Shown: positions 11,590 through 22,855 of the stretch, piece by piece
How positions within the stretch are numbered: the first letter of the stretch is position 1
Layout of the letters: every line of letters begins with the position of its first letter
Assembly: GCA_963978545.1 (NCBI GenBank)
Contig: OZ021723.1
Location: 99,356,002-99,420,001, forward strand
DNA: 64,000 bases
Direction: 5' to 3'
Source: Linyphia triangularis
Lineage: Eukaryota > Arthropoda > Arachnida > Araneae > Linyphiidae
The notes under the pieces: generated by a model
What the model was told of the DNA's origin: nothing
What the model saw: only the letters and a program-made list of their open reading frames with translations
Database searches by the model: none
Program-made: the position numbers and the translations under genes

Positions 11590-11954
11590 TGCTCAGGTTT
11601 TTTTTTTTTAACTATCTATGGTCCTTAAGTATTTTTAGGATGAACACTATTATTTATTTACTCCGAATTTTCCTACAGTATTATTGCCGTCTTCAGTTGC
11701 CAAATGTTATTGACAATTGGACAGGTCTTTGATTTGATGTCACTTCGTTGAATGGTGGAGTTCAGGTTCCTCGTGATTATTTCATCGTCACACTTATCCG
11801 ATTTTCTACTTGTATCACACTGAAGGTTTTATAAAGGAGTGTTTAAAATAGAGATGCACGATAACATGATCCAACGTTCTCTATAAGAGTTATAGTTAAC
11901 TCTGCCTTCTCGGGATCGACTGCAGTTTTGAAAGAAATTAAAAGGCACTGTTTA
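11590..11954. other. unassigned spacer
   Basis: No gene or repeat recognised. The final GTAT (11955-11958 follows) is the left target duplication of solo LTR C2. Confidence 0.5.
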
Positions 11955-11958
11955 GTAT

Positions 11959-12705
11959 TATTACGAATTTTTGTATATTTGTAAATATTTCGTAGTGTTA
12001 ATTTTGTAAATAAGAAAATTTATGTACATTTTGCATAAGGCAGTGCAATAGTTCGTCATAAGTTTGTTTCCCTGCAATGAGCCTCTTGATGCTTGATAAC
12101 GGGTTTTACAGAGGTAACGCTGGGAAGCGAGTATTACAAGGAGCAGGGCATTTAACATTATGGTAATGGCAATCTCGCCAAATTGGCGAGATCGAGCCAA
12201 GTTGGCAAAGGTTTTTAACGACTAATTTTTATTTTTGTCGCCAGACTTGGCGACATTTTCGGTCCCCATGTACATGTATAGGACTTTTCGACTACGATCT
12301 GGAAAGTTCTCCAAATATCTACCTCTAGAAGTTTCAAGAATGTTCACCCCCCCCCCCTATATAAGTCGTCCAAGAGAGCGGGAGAGTTAGTTAGTTGATT
12401 TTGAATCACTGAGTTAGTTGTTAGCTGAGTCCGTTAGTTGACTGGATTTACTGAGTCTCGGTGAACATTCCGAGTAGTTCCAAAGCGAACTGTATTGCAT
12501 TGTCTTTTGCGGCGATTTAGCAGTTGTGTTGTCAAGTTTTTAACTGCTGTTTTGTGCTCTATTGTTGTGAAAAGAGCTGTATTGTGTCTACTAGAACGAG
12601 AAGTTCTGGAGTTGTAAGAGAATCTGTGAAGAATTATATTGGAATAAATTTCTGCAAGTTTTGATCTGCTTTGGCTTCAAATCTTTCGAACCCGTCCACG
12701 CAACA
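11959..12705 (+). mobile_element. solo LTR, family C copy 2
   Basis: Begins TATTACGAATTTTTG (one change from TGTTACG) and ends CACGCAACA, flanked by GTAT at 11955-11958 and 12706-12709. A TATA box (CTATATAAG) lies at about 12357 and the poly(A) signal (GGAATAAATTTCTGC) at about 12640, the usual U3-R-U5 order. TTGGCGA/TCGCCAA motifs at 12172-12255 precede the TATA box. A short C run precedes the TATA box. Confidence 0.9.
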
Positions 12706-12709
12706 GTAT

Positions 12710-13562
12710 TAATGCGCTGATCTCATTCATTCTGTACCACAGTCAGTTTTACTGGACGTTTCGTATATTCAACCTGTCCCGATTCTCGTTCTTAACTAAA
12801 CTTAATGCTTTTAACTAAATACGAGAGTAGAGTTAAATGGAATAGAAATTACCTATTTTTGAGACCATAGAAAGAAAAGCAAAAAACGGTTCTTTTAACA
12901 TCCTTGCAATAGTTTATAATTCTTGTAGCTCGATTATAAGGTAAGAATGTTGGAGTGCATCTTAAGATAAAATAAAATGTTGTACACGACGACTTTTGAC
13001 CGCGAGCTCGGAATGCTAACGAGAACACCATAAAACATAAATAAAAGATACAACACAAAAGTTTCGCATTTCCTTTTTTTTTCTTTTCTTTCGTTTCAGC
13101 GAAATGAAATGAAAAAAAGAAAATACCGTGGTCCGACTGTAAATGAGATTTCCGGTTATTTTCATTTTATTTTTTTTATGCATCCCGTAGGTGGACTCTG
13201 CAAAACACATTTAAACGGACAAATAATAAAAAATAAAAAAAAAACAGGAAAAGGACTCGGAAATTACAGTGAAAACCGGGGAAAAAAAATATTCTTTTTC
13301 CACTTGCGAAAAGAATGCCACAAGAACACTAAGATCAAATAAGACTCTCTAATAGCGTATGATCCAATTGAACAATTATAAAAGGGTAAATAAACTATGA
13401 GCGAGTTCTCACTCATTCAGTATTCTGTACAGGTACGGTATTCTGTACACGAGTATTTGTATTTTGTACTCGAGTACTTGTACTAGAAAGTATTTTTCGA
13501 TGTGACCTTCTTGAAATTAGGTATTCAAAAAATAACTTATTAATTTGACCACTTATTTTATT
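12710..13562. other. unassigned spacer
   Basis: No repeat boundaries found. Near 13430-13490 a small direct repeat (GTATTCTGTACAGGTACGG, GTATTCTGTACACGAGTATT and ATTTTGTACTCGAGTACTTG) forms a degenerate tandem of about 20-bp units. Confidence 0.5.
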
Positions 13563-13880
13563 CAGGATTACAACAGTCATTGAAAGTGCTTAATATTTTT
13601 TAACTTGATTTCGAAGCTTTGAAAGTACTTGAAAATGCTTAGAGATCCGTAAAAGTCCTTAATTTTTGCGGATGTTGTAAGCCGGACTGCAAAACTTATA
13701 AAAATGCAAACTCGAACTATCCCCGCTTGACCGCCACTTTTTTTAGGAAGAATATACTTTATTAAAAATTTATATATAGACATGATGCCTGAAAACAAAT
13801 TTCCAAAGGTCCTTAAAAAAACATTATTTAGGTCCTGAAAAGTCATTGATTTTCATTCTGGGATTTGTGAGGGAACCCTG
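13563..13880 (+). mobile_element. hAT-like MITE, family B copy 2 (diverged, shortened)
   Basis: The left end is degraded (CAGGATTACAACAG for CAGGGTTCCCACGG) and the right end is AGGGAACCCTG. Flanks TTATT/TTACT match at four of five positions. It has lost about 100 bp relative to B1, including the TTGTATTACGCATGCGCC segment. The most diverged short copy here, so probably among the oldest. Confidence 0.82.
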
Positions 13881-13935
13881 TTACTTTCATGAAAACGCCA
13901 AAATAATTTCCTTTTAGCTAGAGGTTCTCTATTAA

Positions 13936-14143
13936 CCGGATTTACACGCTACAAGTCGGGGTTCCAGCTTCGATTGCCAGTCTGTGGCGTCACCTGGTTA
14001 CTGGAATAAAACATTTTTTATTTACTGGCGCCGGTGACTGTCATCATCCAATCATTTGCGCCTTCCCGTGATCACCGACAGCCGCCGACGTCACAGAACT
14101 AGCTATCTAAACTGAAACCACAACTGGTAGCGTGTAAATCCGG
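13936..14143. mobile_element. CCGGATTTACACGCTAC MITE
   Basis: Perfect 17-bp inverted ends, CCGGATTTACACGCTAC and its complement, enclose a GC-richer 208-bp body with GGCGCCGGTGAC and CGCCGACGTCACAG. Flanking TAA/CTTTAG does not give a definite duplication. The size and TIR style fit a PIF/Harbinger-like MITE, unproven. Confidence 0.75.
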
Positions 14144-14428
14144 CTTTAGTCCAGAGTGAGAGAGGGGGGGGGGGGAGTTATGTTTAGTTAAACGTATTCG
14201 TAGCAATCATCTAATTCGTGAAATCATCCAACCGCTAGCTTTCATTCTACAGTAGACACAAAATAATCAGTTTCTTAAAATTTCAAACAAATAATATGAA
14301 AGAAAATTTCATCTGATTTTCGCGCTAGCGATTGTTGAATGCTTCGAACCGTCAAATATCGTAAGGATTTTTAAAAGCGTTCCGATTTCACTCGGCTTGA
14401 GACGCGGGTAGAATTATTTTTGGAGGTA

Positions 14429-14634
14429 CACATTGTTAAAACTTTTGTTCCACCTTGCACCAAAAATTAGTTCCTATTTTGCTGCAACCAACATTTGGTG
14501 CTTAGTTCCGCGGTTTAATGGTGCTTTACGGTCCTAGGTAACACCATTAAATCGCGAAACTAACCACCAAATGTTGGTTGCAGCTAAATGGGAACCAATT
14601 TTTGGTGCAAAGTTGATCCAAATTTTTAATAGTG
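14429..14634. mobile_element. TA-flanked foldback MITE O
   Basis: Nearly the whole 206-bp element is two arms: CACCAAAAATTAGTTCC...CCAACATTTGGTG on the left and its complement on the right, around a GGTCCTAGGTAAC centre. TA flanks both sides (14427-14428, 14635-14636) and the outer ends are CACATTGTTAAAA and TTTTTAATAGTG. It fits a Tc1/mariner-type MITE and could form one long hairpin. Confidence 0.82.
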
Positions 14635-14645
14635 TATCTCTAGGG

Positions 14646-14969
14646 CAGTGATTCTCAACCACTGTGCCGCGGCACTTTTGTGTGCCGCCAAATTCTTAAA
14701 GTGTGCCGCCAAATTTTAGAAATGTATATTTGTAATTAATCCCTTAATAAACGTACTGTTGTTTTTGTAGTACATATTATATTATTTTATTATACATTCC
14801 AAATTATTATCATAAACTATTTTACACAGTGTGTAATAGGTGTATTACAGTGTATTATAGGTAGGTAAAGTAAACAACTTTTAAACTTATCTTTTCCTTT
14901 GTGTGCCGCCAAATTTTGAAATATCGTTAAAAGTGTGCCGCGACAAAAAAAAAAGGTTGAGAATCACTG
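14646..14969 (+). mobile_element. hAT (Charlie-like) MITE N
   Basis: Perfect 15-bp inverted ends CAGTGATTCTCAACC / GGTTGAGAATCACTG with an exact 8-bp duplication CTCTAGGG (14638-14645, 14970-14977), the hallmark of hAT insertion. Subterminal GTGTGCCGCCAAATT units occur three times, a likely transposase-binding array. It lies 11 bp from MITE O. Confidence 0.95.
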
Positions 14970-14977
14970 CTCTAGGG

Positions 14978-17414
14978 GATTCAAGGCGGTTATTTATATT
15001 TTTAGCATTGATTTTCTAGTTGAATGTCTTACTTGAATTTTAATTGCTATGTATTAAATTTCTATGCCATCGAATATTTTGATGCGACATATTTCTATTT
15101 CTAGTGAATCGTATCATTTTCCTCTGCGTTATTTTTTTAATTGTCACAATTCAGATGTTGCAAGTGCACCCCCATGCCACTCATTGTGCGGTACATCGAA
15201 AATGAAAATTTCCTTTTCAACGATTCTCCTGGAATATGATGATTGTGTTTTTCGGTCATTGGACGGGGGTAGGAAAGGGGATGACCCAATTTGTCCACAA
15301 ATTTCAGGAAATGGAAAGAGGATGGGGGGGGCTTAGGAAATGCGGTTTTCTGATGGGGTTCCATCGAAGCCTTTCGCTCCCCAATCACAAACAGGAAAAA
15401 GGAAAAGTGGCCTAATCCGGTGCAGTGATTGGCTGTCCGCTGGGAGGCATTTGCAGCCCCCCCTCCCCTCCCCGTCGATATTCTATCCGGTTTTATCCTG
15501 CCGGATAAATGAGTATTTGGGAACGACAGCATCTGTGGGATGGCAAAAAGCGGAAAGCGTCATCCCCCCTCTATTAAGTGGGAACGTAAGTCGAGAGGTC
15601 TTTTACCAGGGACGTGACGTCATGGACGTGTTGCCTATTCCGTAGGAATAAATGAGGAGGTTAAAGTACAGGGAACGTCCGTAAAGTTCTGGTGTTATTA
15701 CGAATTGTTATTACGTACAGTACGTGATGGGAAAAGTGTGGGCTATTTCAGAAGAAAAATCTTTTGTTTTCTGTATGTACTTTTGGCTACTGTACTACTG
15801 TGTTTTTGACCTGTGTGACTCGGAGGTAAAATGCTGCTAACTTTTCTTTTAAAAAACGGGTTGATACAATGGGGATTGCGACAAAATGTCTCTATTATAT
15901 TGCCTGTTGAATTTTTCCTAGTGTTATAGCTATTCAAATGCTTACCAATTCCTCGTCAATCCTTCTAATTGATTTTTTTTTTTTTTTTATTATTATTGTA
16001 ATGTGACATTTTGTAGGTTGTAATAAATTTGAGAACTATCATCTAAATGTTTGGCCAATACGAGTTATTAAATTTTGAAGTTTTTTCAATTAAAGATTTG
16101 TTTAATAACCGCTGAAATTTACATAGCTAGATGAATAACACACAATTTTGCTCCATTTCTGAACTGTTCTTTTGCCTTGAGTTCTTACTATGCTAATTCG
16201 ACTTTTTTTTAATGCGAATTTTCCATGAAAAGAGTTAGAATTATTACACATGTGTTTATATTTTGAAAAACTTTTTATTTGAAAAGGTTAGACATATGAA
16301 CTAAATCATAAATTATTAGATCTCACTAAGTTTAGAAATAAATAAACAACCACTTTCTGAATAGAATGTTCCATGTTAAGAAGTATAGTTTTGCCATTTA
16401 TTAAAGTTTTTTTTTTTTTTTTTTTTAATGTTACCTTTCCTTATAGCGTATATGGGAGTTGGTACAGCCATATCTCTTCGTTCTTTGGCCGGGGAAAAAT
16501 CCTTAAACGAAATTAATTTCCCCTTTTATCCAAACCCCAGTGTGGGGGAAATTCGTTCTTCCTTCTCTGTGATTGAGAATCTCTTCACTTCGCTTCCGAG
16601 CTCCACGGAATGGCCCATAATTCCTGGTGTGCGCATATGTGCCCATAAAATGCCCGCCTGTCTTGACACACACTGGGGAAAAGGGGTTCGGGTACACGAC
16701 AGGTGTGCCCGGGCAGACTTTAATCAACGGGGGGATGGATTTTTTTTTTTTTATCTGTTTTAGTTTGTTGTTCGCTTGTTTATAAAGGTTTATTTTTTGT
16801 GGTGTGGCAACAATGAGTTTAACAGATGTTGTGGATATTTATTGGTATGAGGAAATGAAAAGGGGTCATCTCCGTTTATTTCTGTAGTAGGTAAAATATG
16901 TAAGGTACGCGTCCTCTTTTTTCTTTCTTTTTTTTTATTTGCTTATTTTTGTTAAAACTATTTGCGAGTCTGAGATTAAAATTTTATGGTCCTGACAAGT
17001 AAGATGGATAGCATTTGAAGAACCAATATGATCGTCGCGGTTTTGTTTATTTCGACGATGAGGTGATAAATGTTTCAGGTTGTATCTTTTAGAGAAAAAG
17101 AGCAATAAGCCCAAGTTACGGACTTACACTGCAGTTGTTGGGATAATATCTGAATTCAAATAGCATAGAACCCTATCCCATTTTATTTTTTTTTCTTTCT
17201 TTTTTCTTTTTCTTTCTCTATTTTCATGTTGTGGTTGGGTTGATTTTTGTAACACTTACTATGCAAACTTTTCTTTGCCGCAAAATTGAAAAGAAAATCG
17301 TTAAAGGCGCGTAGTATTTGCAATAAGAGAAAAACAAAAACTCTTCTCAATGAAATGATGACCGTTGCCGCAAGGAAAGAGGACTTACTCTTCAACACAC
17401 AATTCACCATCTTA
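14978..17414. other. unassigned DNA with GC-richer islands
   Basis: Two islands (about 15150-15650 and 16430-16720) are clearly less AT-biased than their surroundings and contain open frames up to 131 codons on both strands. None shows a domain, start context or splice sites. They may be conserved non-coding or regulatory segments. Poly-T tracts and A/T-rich DNA lie between. Confidence 0.45.
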
Positions 17415-17810
17415 CAGGGTTCCTACATAGGGTTCCCACTGTCTTTGAAAGTCCTTGGGAAAAGGATAAGGCCCTTGAAAGTCCTTTAATTTTTATTCGA
17501 CCACCGATAGTCTCCGTTTTGTATTTTTATGTGTCTAAAGTACGGAATTTTATAGTCCTTGCATTTTCCTAAAACGTTCCTCGAATTTTCTTAAAAAGGT
17601 CCTTGAATTTCTTTTAAAAGGTCCTTGAAAGTTCTTGAATTTTGTTCTTCGATAAGATTGGGAACTCTGCCACAGTCCTTGAAAGTCCTTTGAATTTTTT
17701 TGATAAAATTTTGTCCTTAAAAGTCCTTCAATTTTTAAGCAATCGCCGATAATCTCCGCCTGCGTTTTATTTTCCACCTCCGTTTTATTTTCCGCTTCCG
17801 TTTTGTATTT
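17415..17810 (+). repeat. B-related repeat M, rich in CCTTGAAAGTCC units
   Basis: Starts CAGGGTTCCTAC and contains a second GGGTTCCCAC 14 bases later, then many tandem-like AAAGTCCTTGAAAG and AGGTCCTTGAATTTC units; GGGAACTCTG ends a first block at 17669. The family appears interrupted by element G1 and to resume at 18205-18264 (GGTCCTTGAATTTTC). It looks related to family B, but I cannot fix its outer boundaries. Confidence 0.5.
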
Positions 17811-18190
17811 TTAAATCCTTTATATTAACTTCGATTTTGTGTGTACGTTTCTCGATGGCGGACAAATCTGCGAAGGCCTAATTAACCCCCTTGCCGTCAT
17901 CCGATCGGGGCTAAGATGGTATTTAACGGACAATTGAAGAAACTCTTTCCTGTTGCCAAAATTGTTTTAATCGGAATAAATACAAGATATTTGGATGCGA
18001 GTGCATAAATTCACGTTCATTTTTAATACATAAATTTTGAAACGTAGTTTGACGCACATTTTGCTGATAGAAATGTTTTTGATACTTAATATTAGACGCA
18101 AACACCAAGCACGCGCTGTTTGCGGAATCGGCGCTGTGTTAATGAATATAAAAAATTGTCAATGCATATAAAGGATTTATATTAAAAACT
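17811..18190 (+). mobile_element. AAATCCTTTATAT family G, copy 1
   Basis: Left end AAATCCTTTATATTAACTTC and right end TGCATATAAAGGATTTATAT are short inverted repeats. Landmarks shared with other copies: CCTAATTAACCCCCTTGCCG, CTTTCCTGTTGCCAAAATTG, AAATTTTGAAACGTAGTTTG and ATCGGCGCTGTGTTAATGAA. It lacks the AAACTTGGCAGATAG segment present at 26.4 and 32.7 kb. Superfamily not recognised. Confidence 0.72.
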
Positions 18191-18264
18191 TTCTTATTAT
18201 ATGTTAAGTTTGTAATTTTATGGTCCTTGAATTTTCTTAATAAGGTCCCTGAATTCTTCAATAA

Positions 18265-18843
18265 CAGGGTTCCCACGGTCATTAAAAGTGCTTAATATTT
18301 TTGAACTTGTTTTCAAGGCCTTGAAAGTGCTTGAAAATGCTTAGAGGTGCTTAAAAGTCCTTGAAAATGCTTAGAAGTCCTTAATTTTTACAGATATTGT
18401 CCAACTGCAAAATTCATAAAAATAGAACTCGGACTTGCTATTCCCTCGTGACCGCTACTTATCTGCACCTTATAGGAATTTTTCGACGTATTTGGCATCC
18501 CCGGTCGTTGAATTTGAACGAACCTTTTGAAAAATCAATATTTTGCATTACTTAAACTAATATTTTATTGTTGATTTAAAGGCCAGACTTTAGCAAAGCA
18601 AATTTCTTTCAAATCACTCAATCCATTTAGTTTTATGCTAATTGACGCTGTGTCATTCGTTCAAAAAAATTTCGTTTAAAAAAAAAAATCCACCAACTTG
18701 TAACTTTTTTGATAGGATATACTTTATTAAAAATTTAAATACAGACATGATGCCTGAAAACAAATTTTCATAGGTCCTTAAAAACATTAATTAGGTCCTT
18801 AAAAGTCATTGATTTTCATTCTGTGATATGAGTGGGAACCCTG
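18265..18843 (+). mobile_element. hAT-like MITE, family B copy 3 (extended)
   Basis: Full ends with the exact duplication AATAA (18260-18264, 18844-18848). It is longer than B1 (579 bp) because of about 190 bp between 18500 and 18690 (CGGTCGTTGAATTTGAACG onward) absent from the other short copies. That is either parental internal sequence retained or a later insertion. Both subterminal direct-repeat blocks are present. Confidence 0.92.
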
Positions 18844-19066
18844 AATAAGAGTGAGAACCCTAATCTAGTTGAATGCTGGATTCCATACTTACTAAGAGAT
18901 CTATCTTGTGTACCCATTTTAAGTTTCACTACCGTAGAAGTGTCACCAACGAATAAACTTTTATTAACGAATTACCGCTTAAATCTAAGAAAGTATTTTG
19001 GTGATACAAAAAGATTGTCACGCCACTTGCCTTCTTTAAGTATAATTGAATGCAACTCTTTAAGCA

Positions 19067-19509
19067 GGGTCACGTAGCCGAGTATCGAGTTCGGGCCTGG
19101 GGCCGACTAAAAACCGGCGTGTTCGCTAATGGTGATTGGGGCACGTTAAATCAGTCATGGTCGCTAAGTCCTCCAAGTTCTCATACAAATCAACACCTCT
19201 GGAGTAAAAGAGGGCAAAGCCGAGTCTTCTGCTGGAATCTTCTGCTTGGTATCACCTCTAAATTAAGAAGTTCCACGTACGGTCGGTAGTGCTGCCATCT
19301 ACCGGGTAGCTACCGAAAAGAGGTAGAAATGAGCTCTTCGGTGGTTACAGGTGTACTTGCGGACTCCCTCTCACGAGCGCGTGTGTGCTTAACATCCTGT
19401 GCAGTACTGCCCATTACCGATCTGTACTGGATATGGGGGCTGGTACAAAATGCTTAAAAGAAACAGAGGTGTCTTAGTCCCCGTAGTCCTTGATAAGAAG
19501 TAGAAGTAG
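19067..19509 (+). mobile_element. non-LTR retroposon / SINE-like element, 443 bp
   Basis: Flanked by a perfect 13-bp duplication AACTCTTTAAGCA (19054-19066, 19510-19522). Begins GGGTCACGTAGCCGAGTATC and ends in an AGAAGTAGAAGTAG tail, a short-repeat 3' end. TAGCCGAGTA resembles a tRNA box A, but no well-placed box B is visible, so it may be a SINE or a 5'-truncated LINE. Open frames inside do not encode recognisable reverse transcriptase. Confidence 0.82.
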
Positions 19510-19522
19510 AACTCTTTAAGCA

Positions 19523-20110
19523 AGCAAGGGCAATTAGCCTTTCCTTGTTTTCTTCTTTGAACCGAATTTCCTCTAGTGCCGATTCCGTGTGTCTAAATCG
19601 TCCGTGCCGAAATCGAATATTTTTGAGTGGTGTCCCATAAAATGCATGAAAAGCTGAAATTTTATTGGCGGGGAAGCTTAAAAGTTATCTCGTTCTTTTA
19701 ATAGCTCGTTAAATTCCGAATAGAAGCCTTCGTTATTATCGGAATCGTTATTGGCCGCTCTCTTATCTTGGCGAGTCGTTAAAATTTTTATACTCGGGAA
19801 GTCGTCCCGTCATGTAATCCACTCGATTGTAATTTAGATTGGATATTATGGATGCATTAATTGGTGTTCGGAATTTACGGTTTTATGACCGCTTGTTAAT
19901 GTTTAATCACCCGCCGACGTCAAGTGCCTGCTTTTTCCTTTTGTCGAAGGTCGTGTTTGCTTCTTGGAGTTTATTTTCGTCTGTTGGAGATTTGAAGACC
20001 GCTGTTTGCTAATTAAACAAACAGATCAATAGTTTTTTTTTTTAAATCCTTTATTCGATTTTGTTTCTGGGTATATTTGTCGATGAGCATTTATCTAGGT
20101 TCGTGGGTTT
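19523..20110. other. unassigned spacer
   Basis: Mixed-composition single-copy-looking DNA; no exon or repeat recognised. Confidence 0.5.
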
Positions 20111-20170
20111 TGGAATAATGCCACCTAAACTCCAGAAAATATCAGTTTTAAAAATTGAAATGTTTTGTTT

Positions 20171-20191
20171 CCCCCCCCCCCCCCCCCCCCC
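20171..20191. repeat. poly-C tract
   Basis: A 21-nt uninterrupted C run, the longest of many G/C homopolymers in this AT-rich window. Confidence 0.97.
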
Positions 20192-20888
20192 TCCTTAAAG
20201 ATATATTTGATGAAACCAGGCGTGGATTTGTGAATAAAATATTAACTTAAAAAAAAATGTCTAAAAACATAAAAAAAATTCTATTTCTTTTCTATTCTTT
20301 TCTTACAGGTAGAGCTTTTATTTTTTTCCATGACTATTTTACTTTTTCATAATCCTGTGCCTAACTATTTCGAGTATATAACTAGGAAAAAAAAAATTTA
20401 ATTCAGGAAAAAATATTGTTAAGTGAAGAAAATAGATATTTTAATTTTTAGGAAAAAATATTGTTAAGTGAAGAAAATAGATATTTGATTTTTTTTTTTT
20501 TTTTTTTAATAATTAATTTATAATGCCACGTAAACTTTTTTTTAACACGCTTTTATTAGTTTCACCTGTATGCTTGCTTGTAACCGACTCTTTTGGGCTC
20601 GATTTTGCCCTACTTTGAGCAATCAGATTTGATTCAAACTTTGCACACTTGTCAAAGACCGATGACAATACAATAATTCGATCAAAATATCCGATTATCC
20701 TGATTAGGTTCGCCAGGACTCATAAATTTCTTTCGGGATCCTTTGCATGAGAGTAAGAGCGAGTGTGCGAACTACGCATGCGTGCAGTTCCAGACTTGCT
20801 CTTTGGTTCGGCCACTCGGCTTAGCACAACGGAGTCGAGACTTTTTCATGGTAGTTGCGTTCTCAACTTGTTTGTTCCGTATTAGTCC

Positions 20889-21541
20889 GAGAGGCGACTG
20901 CAATTTTTGGACCTCATCGAACATCATTCTGAATTTTTTATAGAAATTGGGGAAAAGTGAGTAGATTATGAATCCACTGGTCTGCCGTGGTAAAAATGGC
21001 CGAAACTGGTCCAAAATCGACTTGGAATGAGTTGAACTAAAATCCGATTGCCAAATATGTCATAACTTGCCAAAAAGAGAACAACCTTTTTCGTCTGGCA
21101 ACCCACTATATTTTGATTTTCAATGAAAAAAAAGCGCAAACGATTTCTGATCTCTGGCTCGGTAAAACTTGTATTTTTTAAAAGTAAGCCAAATTGGCGA
21201 CATCAGTTACGTCATCAGTGACGTAATGTTTATTGCCAACTTGGCTCCCTTTTAATAGATGCAAGTAGACCGTCGCCAGATATCTGAATCGTCTGCAACC
21301 TTCTTAATTGAAAATTAAAAAGCGATTGTTACCAAATAAAAAGAAAATGCTCATTATTTGGCAAGTTATGGCGCATTTGGCAAATGGATTTAGTTCAACT
21401 TATGAAAAGTCGATTTTTGACCAGTTTCGGCCATTTTTGCCACGGCAGACCAGTGGATTCGTAATCTGCTCACTTTTCCCCAATTTCTATAAAAAATTCA
21501 GAATGATGTTCGATGGGGTCCAAAAATTGCAGTCGCCTCTC
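20889..21541. mobile_element. large inverted-repeat element, family P copy 1
   Basis: Arms of about 240 bp (20889-21130 and 21300-21541) are imperfect inverted copies ending GAGAGGCGACTGC / GCAGTCGCCTCTC. Both contain the ATCGAACATCATTCTGAAT and CCACTGGTCTGCCG-type sequences. The centre holds GCCAAATTGGCGACATCAG, two TGACGTAA/TTACGTCA motifs and GCCAACTTGGC. No target duplication found. The two short frames are mirror images of the arms, not genes. Confidence 0.82.
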
Positions 21542-21743
21542 AATCTATATACATATATATAGATGTACTGACAAATCTAATTCGCATACTATTATTTATA
21601 ATATCCATAATATATTGTTAACCGTGATTTACAAAAGGCCTCTTATTTACAACAAAATATTAAGGACAGAAATCTCAATTTATTTATTTTGCGGGATAAA
21701 ATTTGGTAAACAGCGTAGCCTTGGATTCTATAGTCGATAAATT

Positions 21744-21910
21744 ATAGTTTAAAAAACACGCTTTGAGAGTTAATCAAACTAAAAAGTAAATTGAAAAACT
21801 AAAAAACACGCTTTAATAGAAAACCAAACTTAAAAAGTAGAAAATAATCGATAGTTTAAAAAACTAAAAAACACGCTTTAATAGAAAAGTGAACTAAAAA
21901 TAGAAAATAA
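21744..21910. repeat. tandem AAAAAACACGCTTT units at edge of THAP remnant
   Basis: Three diverged copies of a unit of about 50-60 bp built on AAAAAACACGCTTTAATAGA. The last one is mirrored at 22800-22848 (TCTATTAAAGCGTGTTTTTT), making it the apparent left terminal repeat of element Q. Confidence 0.75.
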
Positions 21911-21942
21911 TTTTTGATAAGTTTGAAATAAGAATCGAGTTA

Positions 21943-22102
21943 TTAACAAGAAATATTTATTTTATCGTAAAAAAGCGTGGGGTGCTTTTTAAGATATTTT
22001 CATAATGGCTCTACTTTTACCAATATCTGTCATTAAATATTTACAACAATTAACATCAAGCACCCCACGCTTTTTTACGTTAAAATAAATATTTCTTGTT
22101 AA
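21943..22102. mobile_element. hairpin MITE within Q
   Basis: 160 bp with arms of about 47 bp: TTAACAAGAAATATTTATTT through AAAAAGCGTGGGGTGC and a near-perfect mirror (GCACCCCACGCTTTTTTACG onward). The loop is about 60 bp. A small foldback MITE is the likeliest identity; flanking TTA/TA gives no clear duplication. Confidence 0.72.
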
Positions 22103-22375
22103 TATTTATGTTAACTGTCTGAAATAAGAACAGAAATTTAAAAAAAGAGCCAGAAAATAATTCTATTACTGTGAATTTATCAGAAAATGTTAAATCGAAC
22201 GAACACCATTGTGGTATTTTTTTTCTTTATCTCTATGAATTTATATTTTCATAAAAATAAAACGATTCAATACTTTTAAGTGTTATGTTTCATTCAGAAT
22301 TAATATAAAACAAATATAGGAATTAATATTCTTATTCAATTCCAAACTTAAGAACTACTTTTTCTACACATTTTT

Positions 22376-22410
22376 AAACTGTACGAACACTTTTGGGAAC
22401 CACTGTATAT
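22376..22410. mobile_element. Tc1-like terminal repeat fragment
   Basis: GTACGAACACTTTTGGGAAC followed by CACTGTATA matches the style of a Tc1/mariner end (TACAGTGGTTCCC on the minus strand) next to TA. It replaces the natural continuation of the THAP reading frame. A degraded partner may be CGAACGAACACCATTGTGG near 22198-22216. Confidence 0.5.
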
Positions 22411-22633
22411 CATAGAATTTCAAAATAATTAGGTCATTATATAAAAACAAGAGTAATAGGTGTGCTATTATCACATCAAAATGATCTTCACAAACGTGTC
22501 GAGAACTTTTATACCACTTCTTGCGGATATCTGCGTGTTTAGCAACACTGATAATTAATTTAGCAGCTTTGGAAATTGAAGAAGTCTTACAAATCGGGAT
22601 GAGGCAATGTTTTTTCGCTGAATTTGAGGACAT
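22411..22633 (-). pseudogene. THAP-domain N-terminal fragment (P-type transposase-like)
   Basis: From Met at 22633 the minus frame reads MSSNSAKKHCLIPICK, a Cys-x4-Cys start, then about 30 residues later KKWYKSS and VCEDHFD. That gives the C2CH zinc-binding pattern with the conserved Trp that defines THAP fingers. THAP domains bind DNA and occur in P-element transposases and host regulators. The frame leaves THAP sequence after CEDHFD and ends inside the Tc1-like fragment, so no complete protein is made. Its place between inverted arms favours transposase over host gene. Confidence 0.65.
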
Positions 22634-22855
22634 AATTTTAAATCGATTAAAAGAATACAAGATTAAAAGAGAAAAAGAAGAAAAAAATGCGCTATAGCAA
22701 TGCGAATAAATTCATGATACTTTCAAAGACCGCGCGAAGCCAAAGTCTTATTTCAAACTGTTCTTATTTCAAACTTATTTAAAATTATTTTCTACTCTCT
22801 AGTTCACTTTTCTATTAAAGCGTGTTTTTTAGTTTTTTAAACTAATAATTTTTTT

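Larger units (their letters stand above)
21854..22850 (-). mobile_element. THAP-encoding, P-element-like transposon remnant Q
   Basis: Arms of about 80 bp (21854-21934 and 22765-22850) are inverted copies beginning AGTTTAAAAAACTAAAAAA and including GAAATAAGAA. Between them, on the minus strand, is a THAP zinc-finger start. P-type transposases begin with a THAP finger, so a decayed P-like element is the best reading. No exact 8-bp duplication is visible and the catalytic region is absent. Two younger insertions (hairpin at 21943 and Tc1-like end at 22376) have broken it. Confidence 0.6.

Noticed and set aside
15137..15532. 131-codon reverse frame in a GC-richer island
   Set aside because: No domain, no splice or start context, and overlapping frames on the other strand are equally open; GC content alone explains it.
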